A stretch of DNA of 64,000 bases from Nitrobacteraceae bacterium AZCC 1564 (GCA_036924835.1 JBAGRR010000001.1:124001-188000); one strand, 5' to 3'; positions 39,487 through 50,025 are shown, numbered from the stretch's first letter. Numbers and translations: made by a program. The notes: generated by a model not told the origin, from the letters alone.

Positions 39487-40626
39487 ATGGCAAAAAATTT
39501 ATATAAAAAACGGGCTTTGTTCATTGCAGGGGTGGTTGCGCTTGCGGCGGTGGCTTACGGCAGCAAAGCCACCTGGATGGGGGGAGGGACGACGGCACAG
39601 ACACCCCCACGCCCGCGGCCGGTGTCTGTCGAGATCGCGCGTGCGGAGAAAAGGTCGGTCCCGGTTGATGTGAATGCGATCGGTACAGTGACACCGATTT
39701 CGAGCGTGGCACTGAAATCGAGGATCGAGACGACCATCGTCGACGTCCATTTCGAAGACGGTGCGCGCGTCAAGGAGGGCGATCTCCTGTTCACGCTCGA
39801 CTCGCGCCAGATCGACGCCCAGATCGCACAGGCTGAGGGAACGCTCGCTCGCGACAAGTCGCAGCTCGCAGCGGCCGAACGTGATCTCAAGCGTTACACA
39901 GAACTGATCGGAAAAGGCGCGACCACTCAGGTCAACGTCGACAACGCCAAGACAGCAGCCGACACTGCCATCGCGACCATTCAGGCTGATCAAGCCAATC
40001 TGGATAATTTACGTGTTCAGAAGAGCTACACGCTGATCAAAGCGCCGATCAGCGGGCGCATCAGCGCGGCCTCGGTCAAGGTCGGCAACTTTGTGCGGCC
40101 GGCAGATACAACGCCGCTTGCGACCATCAACCAGATGGCTCCCGTCTATGTCACCTTTGCGATCCCCCAGCGCGTCCTGAGCGACCTGCATGAGGCGATG
40201 AAGACGAAGCAGTCTTCCGTTCTCGCCACCATCCCAGGCAGTGGGAAATCGCAAACCGGCGCTATTGCGATGGTCGAGAATACGGTCGATCCCACGACCG
40301 GAATGGTCACCGTCCGCGGGATCATGGGGAACGAAAGCGAACTGCTCTGGCCGGGGATTCTGGTCAACACCACGCTCACAGTGCGAACCGAAGATGCGGT
40401 CACTGTGCCATCGGTTGGGGTGCAGCGCAGCCAAACTGGAAACTTCGTATTCGTCGTCAAAGACGGCAAGGCGCATGTGCAGCCTGTCACGATTAGCCGC
40501 ACGTTCCAGGGCAATTCCGTGATCGACAGCGGATTGGAGGGCGGTGAGGATGTCGTGGTCGATGGCCAATTGCTGTTGTCCGACGGCACGCCCGTCGAGC
40601 CTCGTACGCGCAAGGCCGGAGCCTGA
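39487..40626 (+). CDS. RND efflux periplasmic adaptor (MdtA-like)
   Basis: Membrane-fusion subunit of a tripartite pump. 379 residues: N-terminal membrane anchor (about 8-25), lipoyl-like half motifs around VDVNAIGTVTPISSVALKSRI and IDAQIAQAEGTLARDKSQLAAAERDL coiled coil, then beta-barrel domains. ATG at 39487 (MAKNLYKKR) is chosen because the anchor follows; the frame is open 42 nt further upstream. Ends 3 nt before the pump gene, so they are one operon. Confidence 0.93.
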   Translation: MAKNLYKKRALFIAGVVALAAVAYGSKATWMGGGTTAQTPPRPRPVSVEIARAEKRSVPVDVNAIGTVTPISSVALKSRIETTIVDVHFEDGARVKEGDLLFTLDSRQIDAQIAQAEGTLARDKSQLAAAERDLKRYTELIGKGATTQVNVDNAKTAADTAIATIQADQANLDNLRVQKSYTLIKAPISGRISAASVKVGNFVRPADTTPLATINQMAPVYVTFAIPQRVLSDLHEAMKTKQSSVLATIPGSGKSQTGAIAMVENTVDPTTGMVTVRGIMGNESELLWPGILVNTTLTVRTEDAVTVPSVGVQRSQTGNFVFVVKDGKAHVQPVTISRTFQGNSVIDSGLEGGEDVVVDGQLLLSDGTPVEPRTRKAGA

Positions 40627-40629
40627 CCG

Positions 40630-43600
40630 ATGAATCTGTCGGAACTCTGCATCCGCAGACCGGTGATGACGACGCTGATGACCGCGACAATCATCGCTTT
40701 CGGCGTGTTCGGCTTTCGGCTGCTTCCGGTTTCTGCGCTTCCAAAGGTTGATTTCCCGACGATCTCTGTGACGGCGACGCTTCCCGGCGCCAGCGCTTAT
40801 ACGATGGCGGCATCTGTCGCAGGGCCCATCGAGCGGCAGCTATCAACGGTGGCAGGCATCTCGTCGATGTCGTCGAGTTCCTCTCAAGGCACCAGCGTCA
40901 TCACGATTCAGTTCGACCTCAACCGGAATATCGACGGCGCGGCCTTGGACGTGCAGACGGCGCTGACGATTGCGCAGCGTCGCTTGCCGGTCGAAATGTT
41001 GATCCCGCCGAGTTTCCGCAAAGTGAACCCGGCGGACTTCCCGATTTTGTTCATCTCGCTGAGTTCGGAGACACTGCCGCTCTCCACGGTCAATGAGTAT
41101 GGCGACATCACCGTTGGCCAGACGCTTTCGCAGATCCCGGGCGTTGCTCAGGTTCTGATCTACGGCACACAGAAATTCGCAATCCGTGTGCAGGCCGACC
41201 CGGAGGCGGCCGCAGCCCGCGGACTTTCGCTCGAGGACATCCGGGCAGCCGTCTCGCGCGCCAACTCCTCGACACCGGTCGGCACCATCAATGGACCGAA
41301 GCAGGACATCGCACTGCAGGCGTCGGGACAGTTGGATAAAGCCGCGGACTATCGGCAGGTCGTGGTGGCGTGGCGCAACGGTTCTCCGGTCAAGCTGGAA
41401 GAAGTCGCCAAGGTCTATGACAGTGTCGAAAACGACAAGATCGCGACGTGGTTCAACGGGACGCGTTCGATCGTGCTCGCAATCCAGAAGCAGCCCGACG
41501 CCAACACGGTTGCCGTCGTCGATGCCGTGCGGGCCAAGCTGCCGTCCTTGCGTGCGCAGATCCCGCCATCGGTCACCATGGATGTCACCTTGGATCGCTC
41601 GGTTTCGATCCGTGAATCCGTGGCTGACGTGGAAGAGACGCTGCTGATTGCTGTTGGTCTCGTCATTGTCGTCATCTTCCTGTTTCTGCGTTCGGCCTCG
41701 GCGACCTTCATTCCCGCGCTTGCGGTCCCGATCTCGGTGCTGGGCACCTGCGCCGTCATGTATGCGCTGGATTACTCCATCAACAACATGACGTTGCTTG
41801 CGCTCACATTGTCCGTGGGCTTCGTGGTCGACGACGCCATCGTCATGCTCGAGAACATCGTTCGCTACATCGAGCAGGGCATGAAGCCTTACGAGGCCGC
41901 ACTGAAAGGCGCGCGCGAGATCGGCTTTACCATTCTGTCGATTACGTTCTCACTGATCGCGGTGTTCATTCCCGTGCTGCTCATGGGCGGTATTGTCGGC
42001 CGCGTCTTCCGCGAGTTCGCCGTCACCATCTCGGTCGCTATCGTCGTCTCAGGTTTCGTGTCGCTCACGCTGACGCCGATGCTCTGTGCCCGTGTGCTGA
42101 AGAGCCATGATCCAAGCCATAAGTCGAATTTCGTGCTGCGCTGGTTCGAGGCCATGTTTGACTCATGGTTGAGGGCTTACGAGTGGGCGCTCGATCGCGT
42201 GCTCGCCTTCAAGTTCGTCACCTTGATGGTGACGCTTGCGACGCTGGCAGCCACGATCTGGCTTTACGTCATCGTTCCCAAGGGCTTCTTCCCGCAAGAA
42301 GACACCGGCTTCCTCACCGGAACGACGGAGGCTGCGACCGACACTTCCTTCGATGCGATGAGCGCAAGGCAGAAACTGCTGGCGGACTTGCTGCGATCCG
42401 ACCCTGCGGTGGAATTCGTCAACAGCACTGTGGGATCGGGCGGTCCGAACCCAACGGCGAACTATGGACGGCTGTTCATCGGATTGAAGCCGAAAGACCA
42501 GCGTGATCCTGCCCCTGTGGTCATGGCGCGGCTGCGGCAGAAGGCGCTTCAGGTGCCGGGCCTGCAGGCCTTCTTCCAGAGCATCCAGAACCTCAACATT
42601 GGCGGGCGCCCGTCGAAGAGCCAGTATCAATACACGCTGCAGAGCGGAGACACCGAGACTCTTTATCGCGTCGCGCCGGAAATGCGTGAGAAGATCGCAA
42701 AGATCCCTGGGCTGCAGGACGTCACCACGGACCTTTACATCAAGAACCCGCAGCTCACGGTGGAAATCGATCGTGAGAAGGCAGCGGTCTACGGCGTGAC
42801 CGCGGAACAAATTCGCAATCAGCTCTTCAATGCTTACGGTGCGCGCCAGGTCGGCACCATCTACATGCCGTCAAACGACTACCAGATCATTCTGGAAGCA
42901 CAGCCGAAATTTCGCGTCGATCCGACCGATCTCTCGAAGCTCTATGTGAAGACCGCCAACAATCAAACCATTCCGCTTGAGGCGGTCGCGAAGATGGTGC
43001 CGTCGGTCGGACCGCTGCAGATCAATCACCAGGGGCAGCAGCCCGCGGTGACAATCTCGTTCAATCTCGCGCCCGGCACCTCGCTCGGTTACGCGGTCGA
43101 TGAGATCACCAAGATCGAGCAGGACTCAAACCTGCCAGCGACGATCGCCACCGGCTTCTCCGGAACAGCGCAGGTGTTCCAGGATTCGCTGCGCGGGCAG
43201 GGTGTCCTGATCCTCGCGGCCGTATTCGCGGCGTTCGTGATCCTCGGCATTCTTTACGAGAGCTTCATTCACCCCATCACCATCATCTCGGGTCTGCCGT
43301 CTGCTGGTATCGGCGCGATCCTGACGCTGATGCTGTTCAAGATGGAGCTATCGGTGATCGCGATGATCGGCATCGTGATGCTGGTAGGTATCGTGAAGAA
43401 GAACGCGATCATGATGGTGGACTTCGCCATCGAGCGGCGCACCGTCGGGTTGAGTGCGGAACACGCCATTCGCGAAGCGGCGCTGCTGCGCTTCCGCCCC
43501 ATCATGATGACGACCTTCGCGGCGATTTTCGGCACGCTGCCAATTGCGCTTGGCGCGGGCGCGGGTGCCGAGCTGCGTCAGCCGCTTGGTGTCTCGGTTG

Positions 43601-43758
43601 TCGGCGGTTTGCTGGTGTCGCAATTGTTGACGCTGTTCATCACGCCGGTGATCTACATCTACCTCGATCGCATCGACCGTCGTCTCAAGAAGCGTCTGGA
43701 CCCAACGCTGCAAGAAACACCGGAGGTTCAGCCGCCACGCGTCGCCGCGGCCGAGTAG
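40630..43758 (+). CDS. RND multidrug efflux transporter (MdtB/MdtC type)
   Basis: 1042 residues, full length for hydrophobe/amphiphile efflux RND pumps: N-terminal SELCIRRPVMTTLMTATII helix, two large periplasmic loops, and membrane helix IV with the proton-relay pattern LSVGFVVDDAIVMLENIVR; the second half has VGIVKKNAIMMVDFAI. The DD and K residues in these helices are the known proton-relay positions. No outer-membrane channel gene is adjacent, so a TolC-type partner from elsewhere is expected. Confidence 0.95.
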   Translation: MNLSELCIRRPVMTTLMTATIIAFGVFGFRLLPVSALPKVDFPTISVTATLPGASAYTMAASVAGPIERQLSTVAGISSMSSSSSQGTSVITIQFDLNRNIDGAALDVQTALTIAQRRLPVEMLIPPSFRKVNPADFPILFISLSSETLPLSTVNEYGDITVGQTLSQIPGVAQVLIYGTQKFAIRVQADPEAAAARGLSLEDIRAAVSRANSSTPVGTINGPKQDIALQASGQLDKAADYRQVVVAWRNGSPVKLEEVAKVYDSVENDKIATWFNGTRSIVLAIQKQPDANTVAVVDAVRAKLPSLRAQIPPSVTMDVTLDRSVSIRESVADVEETLLIAVGLVIVVIFLFLRSASATFIPALAVPISVLGTCAVMYALDYSINNMTLLALTLSVGFVVDDAIVMLENIVRYIEQGMKPYEAALKGAREIGFTILSITFSLIAVFIPVLLMGGIVGRVFREFAVTISVAIVVSGFVSLTLTPMLCARVLKSHDPSHKSNFVLRWFEAMFDSWLRAYEWALDRVLAFKFVTLMVTLATLAATIWLYVIVPKGFFPQEDTGFLTGTTEAATDTSFDAMSARQKLLADLLRSDPAVEFVNSTVGSGGPNPTANYGRLFIGLKPKDQRDPAPVVMARLRQKALQVPGLQAFFQSIQNLNIGGRPSKSQYQYTLQSGDTETLYRVAPEMREKIAKIPGLQDVTTDLYIKNPQLTVEIDREKAAVYGVTAEQIRNQLFNAYGARQVGTIYMPSNDYQIILEAQPKFRVDPTDLSKLYVKTANNQTIPLEAVAKMVPSVGPLQINHQGQQPAVTISFNLAPGTSLGYAVDEITKIEQDSNLPATIATGFSGTAQVFQDSLRGQGVLILAAVFAAFVILGILYESFIHPITIISGLPSAGIGAILTLMLFKMELSVIAMIGIVMLVGIVKKNAIMMVDFAIERRTVGLSAEHAIREAALLRFRPIMMTTFAAIFGTLPIALGAGAGAELRQPLGVSVVGGLLVSQLLTLFITPVIYIYLDRIDRRLKKRLDPTLQETPEVQPPRVAAAE

Positions 43759-43765
43759 GGCTTCC

Positions 43766-44614
43766 ATGAGGACGATGAACAGAATTCGCTGGTGTCATGC
43801 AATCGCTCTCGCGGCGCTACTGTTAAGCGCTGCGCCGGCTGTTGCGGCGGAAGAGCCGATCGAGATTTTCGATGCTCACCTGCACTACAATTGGGAGCCG
43901 AAGCCGCTCTACCAGTTGGACGAAGTTCTGGCGCTGTTCAAGAAGAACCGCGTCACCGGCATTCTGGCGACGAGCCGTCCCAACGCCGGAACGCATGCGC
44001 TGATGGAGGCAAAGGCCGACGGCCTTTGGGTCGTGCCGTTCATTCGGCCCTACCGGATTCGCGCCGATATCCAGACATGGTTCAACGATCCGACGATCTT
44101 CGATCTGGTTCACGATGAGTTCAAGCGCGGTTACTATCGCGGCATCGGTGAATTTCATCTCACGGGAAAGGCGGCCGCCAGCGAGTGGGTGAAGAAGACC
44201 GTCGACTTCGCGGTCCAGCATGATCTCTATCTTCACGCCCATGCGGATGATGAAGCCGTCGAGATCCTCATGGGGCACAATCCACGCGCAAAGATCATCT
44301 GGGCGCATACCGGATTTGGCCTGGCTTCGGATCGTGTGTCGGAGATGCTTGCCAAATATCCGCAATTGTGGGGCGAGCTGTCGTATCGCAGCGGCATCAC
44401 GGCTGGAGGCGGCAAGCTGACGCCTGAATGGCGTGCATTATTCGAGCTCTATCCCGATCGGTTTCTGCTTGGCTCGGACACCTGGATCAACGAGCGCTGG
44501 GTGAGTTACAGCGACATTATGGCTGGGTACCGCGGATGGCTGTCGCAACTGCCGCCAGCGATCGCAAACCAGATCGCGCACGGTAATGCGCGCCGGTTGT
44601 TCGCGGCCAAATAG
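43766..44614 (+). CDS. Exported amidohydrolase-family protein
   Basis: 282 residues with a signal peptide (hydrophobic AIALAALLLSAAPAVAA, cleavage after about residue 28) and a TIM-barrel metal-dependent hydrolase domain: FDAHLHYNWEP with the HxH metal pair, later HDLYLHAHADDEA and KIIWAHTGFG with further metal histidines, and LLGSDTW with the catalytic aspartate. Periplasmic location is inferred. Substrate unknown. It starts 7 nt after the RND gene and is probably in that operon; ATG at 43775 is an alternative start. Confidence 0.85.
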   Translation: MRTMNRIRWCHAIALAALLLSAAPAVAAEEPIEIFDAHLHYNWEPKPLYQLDEVLALFKKNRVTGILATSRPNAGTHALMEAKADGLWVVPFIRPYRIRADIQTWFNDPTIFDLVHDEFKRGYYRGIGEFHLTGKAAASEWVKKTVDFAVQHDLYLHAHADDEAVEILMGHNPRAKIIWAHTGFGLASDRVSEMLAKYPQLWGELSYRSGITAGGGKLTPEWRALFELYPDRFLLGSDTWINERWVSYSDIMAGYRGWLSQLPPAIANQIAHGNARRLFAAK

Positions 44615-44627
44615 ATCCGTCTGATTT

Positions 44628-44984
44628 TTAGATCGAGAAACTGGTGCCGCAGCCGCAGGACGCGGTTGCGTTCGGGTTGACCACGCGGAACGACGCCCCG
44701 ATCAAATCGTCGACGAAGTCCACTTCCGAACCCGCAAGGAAGGGTACAGAGGCTGAGTCGACCAGCACCACCGCATTATCACGCGAAATCACGAGATCGT
44801 CGTCAGCTTTGGTGCGTTCGACGTCAAACTTGTACTGGAAACCGGAGCAGCCACCGCCTTCGACGCTGATCCGCAACATCGCTCCGTCACCTTCAGATTT
44901 CAGAATGTCGCCGATTCGCCGGGCCGCGCGTTCCGAAATGGTAACGCTGCCGGAAGAGGCCGTATCGGTGGCAAGGGCGGTCAT
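44628..44984 (-). CDS. erpA: Iron-sulfur insertion protein ErpA/IscA type
   Basis: A-type carrier delivering [Fe-S] clusters to target enzymes. 118 residues with the three invariant cysteines: GGGCSGFQYKF and the C-terminal SCGCGTSF. ATG at 44984 with GGAGA 8 nt upstream is used; an upstream start would add an unlikely hydrophobic stretch. Divergent from dgt. The window's [Fe-S] enzymes (FdoG, FdoH, IlvD) are plausible clients. Confidence 0.93.
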   Translation of the reverse strand: MTALATDTASSGSVTISERAARRIGDILKSEGDGAMLRISVEGGGCSGFQYKFDVERTKADDDLVISRDNAVVLVDSASVPFLAGSEVDFVDDLIGASFRVVNPNATASCGCGTSFSI

Positions 44985-45101
44985 GACAGGTCTCCAAGCA
45001 ACCCACAAAAAGCAACCCGCGAAGCATATTTGTAAGACTCCGCATGCCATAGTTAAGTGCGCGGGGCAGCAGAATCAAACGCCGAAAGTAGAATAGTTCG
45101 C

Positions 45102-46310
45102 ATGTCTGTTGGAATGGCAGCCCCCCAAGAGCCCTATGGCTGCGATCCCAGCCAAAGCCGGGGTCGTCGGTTTAATGAGCCGTCCAGCCTGCGACGGAGC
45201 GCTTTCCGCCGCGATTGTGACCGCGTGATTCATTCCACGGCCTTCCGCCGGCTCAAGCACAAAACCCAGGTCTTCGTATTTCACGAGGGCGACCACTATC
45301 GCACGCGGCTGACCCACACGCTTGAAGTCGCGCAGATCGCGCGCGCCTTGGCGCGCCAGCTTGGCCTTGACGAGGATTTGACGGAAGCGCTGGCGCTTGC
45401 CCATGATCTCGGTCATCCGCCGTTTGGGCATGCGGGCGAACGGGCCCTGGATGAATGCCTGCGGAACTATGGCGGCTTCGATCACAACGCACAGAGCCTG
45501 CGTGTGGTGACGCTGCTGGAACGGCGTTATCCCGAATTCGATGGCCTCAATCTCACGTGGGAATCGCTGGAAGGCATCGTCAAACATAACGGGCCGCTGA
45601 CGGATCGGGGCGGTCATGCGGTTGGCCGCTACAAGGATCACGGCGTTCCTGTCGGCATTTCCGACTACATCGCCCAGCACGACCTTGAACTCTGGAGTTT
45701 CGCGTCACTGGAAGCGCAGGTTGCCGCCATTGCCGACGACATAGCCTATGACGCCCACGATATCGACGACGGTCTGCGGGCAGGGCTGTTTACAGTCGAT
45801 GATCTCGATGCGATGTCGCTAATCGCGGCTATCAACGCCAAGGTCAGATCGCGTTATCCGAACCTCGAAGAGGTCAGGCGTGGCGCGGAACTGGTGCGTG
45901 AACTGATCGCCTACCTGATCGAAGATGTCATTCTGGAGACCGAACGACGTTTGGCCATCGTCCAGCCGCGTTCGGTGGATGAGGTGCGCGGTCATGACGG
46001 CGTGCTTGTGGGGTTCTCGGCGGAGGCCTCACAGGCCGAAACGGAAATCAAAAGGTTTCTTAAGGTTCGGATGTACCGCCATGATCGCATCATGAACGTG
46101 ATGCGCGATGCGGAAGCTGTGGTGCGCAACCTTTTTACACGCTATCAGGCTGCGCCTGAGGATCTGCCGCCGGAATGGGCGCCCCACGCCGGCGAGGATA
46201 CAGCGGCCAGCCGGGCGCGCCGGATTGGCGATTTTATTGCCGGAATGACCGATCGGTATGCGATCGTGGAGCACCAGCGGCTTTTTGACTCGACCCCGGA
46301 TTTGCGTTAG
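45102..46310 (+). CDS. dgt: dGTP triphosphohydrolase-like HD-domain protein
   Basis: Cleaves dNTPs to nucleoside and triphosphate. 402 residues of the short Dgt subfamily: [15 protein letters not shown], the HD motif [13 protein letters not shown] and [16 protein letters not shown], and later [10 protein letters not shown] and [15 protein letters not shown] with the other metal histidine and aspartate. Seven nt after its stop the repeat at 46317 begins. ATG at 45102 (MSVGMAAP) fits the usual start; the frame is open 45 nt upstream. Confidence 0.94.
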   Translation: MSVGMAAPQEPYGCDPSQSRGRRFNEPSSLRRSAFRRDCDRVIHSTAFRRLKHKTQVFVFHEGDHYRTRLTHTLEVAQIARALARQLGLDEDLTEALALAHDLGHPPFGHAGERALDECLRNYGGFDHNAQSLRVVTLLERRYPEFDGLNLTWESLEGIVKHNGPLTDRGGHAVGRYKDHGVPVGISDYIAQHDLELWSFASLEAQVAAIADDIAYDAHDIDDGLRAGLFTVDDLDAMSLIAAINAKVRSRYPNLEEVRRGAELVRELIAYLIEDVILETERRLAIVQPRSVDEVRGHDGVLVGFSAEASQAETEIKRFLKVRMYRHDRIMNVMRDAEAVVRNLFTRYQAAPEDLPPEWAPHAGEDTAASRARRIGDFIAGMTDRYAIVEHQRLFDSTPDLR

Positions 46311-46316
46311 GCGGCG

Positions 46317-46398
46317 CCTTGGTGCGGTGGATCTGACGTTCGTATCAGTATTAACCGCACATCCATCATACGAACGTCAGATCCAAAACCGCACCAGG
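46317..46398 (-). repeat. Palindromic repeat element, hairpin II (inverted copy of 27302)
   Basis: 82 bp. Arms GGTGCGG + TGGATCTGACGTTCGTAT and complement, with an AAA bulge on the right arm, matching the 27302 element read on the opposite strand. Loop on the minus strand carries GATGGATGTGCGGTTAATAC against GATGGACTAGCGGTTAGTGC in the 27302 copy: the arms are better kept than the loop. Ends GGTG/CACC pair, differing from CAGTG/CACTG in the other copy by compensating changes. Confidence 0.92.
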
Positions 46399-46410
46399 TT
46401 CATACTTTTG

Positions 46411-46486
46411 CTAGTGTCCCTTAGGTTCTGACATTCGTAAACGAGCTAACCGCAAACAAATACGAATGTCAGAACCGGGACACTAG
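46411..46486 (-). repeat. Palindromic repeat element, hairpin I (inverted copy of 27214)
   Basis: 76 bp from CTAGTGTCCC to GGACACTAG, 12 nt (TTCATACTTTTG) after hairpin II. Inner stem GGTTCTGACATTCGT is the same as at 27214, with a 3-nt bulge on the arm facing the spacer. Minus-strand loop reads TTTGCGGTTAGCTCGTTT. Together with 46317-46398 it forms a composite of about 167 bp equal to 27214-27380 in reverse. Ends 34 nt before argS. Confidence 0.92.
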
Positions 46487-46520
46487 TGGCCCCAAATCTA
46501 TGCGTAGCAAGGACTTTTCA

Positions 46521-48314
46521 ATGACTTCGCCTGTCCCGTCCCTTCACCTGTTCGCCGGTGTGCTGGCGCGTGTTCACGCTGTCTGCGGCGCGCTGGAGCG
46601 TGAGGGCGGCTTGCCGGCCAATATTGACGTGTCGCGCGTGGTGGTCGAACCGACCAAGGACGCGGCGCATGGCGACATGGCGACCAATGCGGCAATGGTG
46701 CTGGCGAAGGAAGCCAAGGCGAAACCGCGCGATCTCGCGGAGAAGATCGGGGAGAAGCTGCGCGCCGATCCGTTGATCGATCGCGTCGAGATCGCGGGAC
46801 CCGGCTTCATCAATCTTACCCTGAAGCCATCTGCATGGTTCGGTGCTCTGCTGGCAGTTCTGGAGCAGGGCAGCGGCTATGGCCGGAGCGGAATCGGTGC
46901 GGGCGAGAAGGTCAACGTCGAATATGTCTCGGCCAACCCCACGGGTCCGATGCATGTCGGCCATTGCCGTGGAGCGGTGTTCGGCGATGCGCTGTCAAGC
47001 CTGCTGTCGTTCGCCGGCTACGATGTGACCAAAGAATATTACATCAACGACGCCGGCGCGCAGGTGGATGTGCTCGCGCGTTCCGCATTCCTGCGTTACC
47101 GCGAAGCGCTCGGCGAGAACATCGGTGAGATTCCCGAGGGACTTTACCCCGGGGATTACCTGAAGCCCGTCGGTGAAGCGCTCGCACGCGAACATGGCGA
47201 CAAGCTCGTAAAGCAGACCGAGGCGGAGTGGCTTCCGATCGTCCGCGCCAAGGCGATCGCCATGATGATGGAGATGATCAAGGGCGATCTCGCCGCGCTG
47301 AACATCAAGCACGACGTCTTCTTCTCGGAGCGATCGCTGATCGAGGGTGGCAAGGACCAGGTCGGCGAGACGATCGCCGGGTTGCGTGCGAAGGGCGACG
47401 TTTACGAGGGCCGGCTGCCGCCACCCAAAGGCGCGCCCGTCGAGGATTACGAGGATCGCGAGCAGACGTTGTTTCGTGCAACCGCGTTTGGCGACGACGT
47501 TGACCGGCCGCTGAAGAAGTCCGACGGGTCGTACACCTACTTCGCGTCCGACATTGCCTATCACAAGACCAAGTTTGATCGCGGCTTCCTCAACATGGTT
47601 GATGTGTGGGGCGCGGACCACGGCGGTTACATCAAGCGCGTGCAGGCGGCGATCAAGGCTGTGACCAGCGATAAAGCGACGCTCGACGTCAAGATTGTTC
47701 AGTTGGTCAAGCTGCTGCGGAACGGCGAGCCGGTGAAAATGTCGAAGCGCTCGGGCGACTTCGTCACCCTGCGTGAAGTGGTCGATGAAGTCGGTTCCGA
47801 CGCCGTGCGGTTCATGATGCTATTCCGCAAGAACGATGCGGTTCTCGATTTCGACCTCGGCAAGGTGATCGAGCAGTCCAAGGACAACGCGGTGTTCTAC
47901 GTTCAGTATGGGCACGCACGCGGCCATTCGATCTTCAAGAATGCCCGGGAAACGGTTACTGCCTTGCCCGAGGATGAGTCGGCGCGCCTCGCATTTCTGC
48001 GCGACGCCGAGGTCGAACGGCTAAACGATCCGGTGGAATTAAATTTAATTCGACAAATTGCGCTCTACCCACGAATAGTTGAAGCGGCGGCCCTGGCCCA
48101 CGAACCTCATAGAATTGCCTTTTATCTCTACGATTTAGCCAGCGAATTTCATGCGCTTTGGACGAAGGGGCGCGACATGCCTCATTTACGCTTCATTATC
48201 CAGAATGATGCAGAAATCACATTCGCGCGACTGGCCTTGGTTCAGGGCGTCGTCTCCGTTCTGGCGTCAGGTCTCGCCGTACTTGGCGTGCATGCTCCGG
48301 ACGAGATGCGGTAG
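46521..48314 (+). CDS. argS: Arginyl-tRNA synthetase
   Basis: Class I synthetase, 597 residues. HIGH motif appears as HVGHCRG after SANPTGPM, and KMSK as [11 protein letters not shown]; an N-terminal Add-1 domain (1-100) and C-terminal DALR anticodon-binding domain are present. ATG at 46521 has AAGGA 8 nt upstream; an ATG at 46500 is possible. From about 48030 to 48200 codon use becomes visibly AT-richer than in the rest of the gene. Confidence 0.97.
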   Translation: MTSPVPSLHLFAGVLARVHAVCGALEREGGLPANIDVSRVVVEPTKDAAHGDMATNAAMVLAKEAKAKPRDLAEKIGEKLRADPLIDRVEIAGPGFINLTLKPSAWFGALLAVLEQGSGYGRSGIGAGEKVNVEYVSANPTGPMHVGHCRGAVFGDALSSLLSFAGYDVTKEYYINDAGAQVDVLARSAFLRYREALGENIGEIPEGLYPGDYLKPVGEALAREHGDKLVKQTEAEWLPIVRAKAIAMMMEMIKGDLAALNIKHDVFFSERSLIEGGKDQVGETIAGLRAKGDVYEGRLPPPKGAPVEDYEDREQTLFRATAFGDDVDRPLKKSDGSYTYFASDIAYHKTKFDRGFLNMVDVWGADHGGYIKRVQAAIKAVTSDKATLDVKIVQLVKLLRNGEPVKMSKRSGDFVTLREVVDEVGSDAVRFMMLFRKNDAVLDFDLGKVIEQSKDNAVFYVQYGHARGHSIFKNARETVTALPEDESARLAFLRDAEVERLNDPVELNLIRQIALYPRIVEAAALAHEPHRIAFYLYDLASEFHALWTKGRDMPHLRFIIQNDAEITFARLALVQGVVSVLASGLAVLGVHAPDEMR

Positions 48315-48424
48315 CAGGGGGATTGTGGCCGGTTACGTATGGGGATGCGTAATGGCGTTGAGTAGCGTTCGCTTCGTCTGAAACGGCGGATGGACAGCTT
48401 TCCCGAAGGGGATGCAACATCACG

Positions 48425-49978
48425 ATGGCAGATCGATATCGCGACAGGCTCTTTTCCGCGGACGACAGTTACGCCCGGGAGAGCCGTAGTGCGCCCCAGC
48501 AGCCCAGCGCTCCGGATGATCCGCTGGCTGAGCTGGCACGCCTGATCGGACAGGCTGATCCATTCTCGAATTATGGACGCGAACAGCGCTCTGCGCAGCC
48601 AAGCGTGCATCAGCACGAGACGCATCAGGCTGAAGACCCAGCCGGTTATGAGGAAGAGCCGCCAAGGCCCTCATGGCTCCAAAATTTCGCTTCGGCTCGT
48701 CAGACGCACGAGCAGGCGTATGACCAGCAGGCGTACGGTCATCAGGAGCCGTCGTTTAGCGAGCAACCGCAGTCTTTTGGGCAGGACGAGCAGTACGATC
48801 ATCGGTACGCGGACCCACGTGGCCACGATCCGTACCATCAGAGCGATGATCATCACGCCGCGGAGCCCCGCTTCGAGATGTCGCCGCGTTTTGACTCGGC
48901 TCCGCGCTACGAGCGAAAAAACCTGAGTGTGCCACAAGCTCCCCAAGAGCCCGAGTGGGGACACCAGCCGCTGCCTGACAGCGCGCGGTATGATCACGTG
49001 CTGTATGGCCAGCCGGATCACGATCCCGGTCATGGGACGCCGTTCAACGTTCAAGACGACTATGGGGATGGGTACGGCGATCACTCTTACGAGGAAGAGG
49101 AACGGCCCCGCGCGCGCCAGGGCGGCACCATGACCGTTGTGGTGGTGCTGCTGCTTGCCGTGGTCGGCACTGCCGGAGCCTTTGCGTATCGGAACCTGGT
49201 CGGGTCGCCGCGCAGTGGCGAGCCTCCGATCATCAAGGCCGACGCAGGACCCAACAAGATCATTCCTCCGGGGCAGGGCGACAACGCCAACAAGCAAATC
49301 TACGACCGCGTCGGCGACAAGAACGCCGAGCGCGTGGTATCGCGCGAGGAACAGCCCGTCGACGTGAACGCCCGGACATCGCCGCGCGTGGTGTTCCCCC
49401 CACTGACCCAGAACAACAATCCGCCGACGGTTGCGAGCGCATCACCTGAGGTCAGACCGACGGGCGCGGGGATCGGCAACGGCACGCTTGGGGGCGAGGA
49501 GCCACGCAAGATCCGTACGCTAAGCATCCGTCCGGGTGAGCAGGATGCCGCATCTGCTCCGGCGCCTCGTGCGACCGCGCAGCCTGCGCCACAGCGTGTG
49601 TCGGCACCGAGCACGACTGCCTCAACGCCAGCGCCGAATGCGCCGGTTTCACTTGCCCCACAGGCCCAGCCGTCTCAGGCGACTGCGCCCGATAAGCGGG
49701 TGGCCTCGCTCGGTCATTCGGCGGGTGCCGTCGGCGCCTATGTGCAGGTGTCGTCGCAGAAGACCGAGGCCGATGCTCAAGCCTCATTCAAGGCCTTGCA
49801 GGCGAAGTACTCGGGAATCCTTGGCTCCCGGAGTGCTACGGTTCGCCGCGCGGATCTGGGCTCGAAGGGGGTCTTCTACAGGGCCATGGTTGGGCCGTTC
49901 GGGACCACCGAGGAGGCCGCGCAGTTCTGTTCCAGCCTGAAATCGGCTGGCGGACAGTGCGTCGTCCAAAGGAATTAA
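48425..49978 (+). CDS. SPOR-domain membrane protein with Gln/His/Asp-rich N-terminus
   Basis: 517 residues. Residues 1-230 are cytoplasmic by topology and very rich in Gln, His, Tyr, Asp and Glu, low-complexity and probably disordered. One membrane helix (about 237-256, VVVVLLLAVVGTAGAFAY) is followed by a Pro/Ala linker and a C-terminal SPOR domain (about 437-517, GAYVQVSSQKTEADAQASF...VFYRAMVGPFG) that binds denuded septal peptidoglycan. Likely a division or cell-wall protein. It lies between argS and nagZ, as is usual in this order. Confidence 0.9.
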   Translation: MADRYRDRLFSADDSYARESRSAPQQPSAPDDPLAELARLIGQADPFSNYGREQRSAQPSVHQHETHQAEDPAGYEEEPPRPSWLQNFASARQTHEQAYDQQAYGHQEPSFSEQPQSFGQDEQYDHRYADPRGHDPYHQSDDHHAAEPRFEMSPRFDSAPRYERKNLSVPQAPQEPEWGHQPLPDSARYDHVLYGQPDHDPGHGTPFNVQDDYGDGYGDHSYEEEERPRARQGGTMTVVVVLLLAVVGTAGAFAYRNLVGSPRSGEPPIIKADAGPNKIIPPGQGDNANKQIYDRVGDKNAERVVSREEQPVDVNARTSPRVVFPPLTQNNNPPTVASASPEVRPTGAGIGNGTLGGEEPRKIRTLSIRPGEQDAASAPAPRATAQPAPQRVSAPSTTASTPAPNAPVSLAPQAQPSQATAPDKRVASLGHSAGAVGAYVQVSSQKTEADAQASFKALQAKYSGILGSRSATVRRADLGSKGVFYRAMVGPFGTTEEAAQFCSSLKSAGGQCVVQRN

Positions 49979-50025
49979 CGGCGGTTTCCTTGACCCTGGC
50001 GGCGTACGCGGGCTAATCGCCCGGT

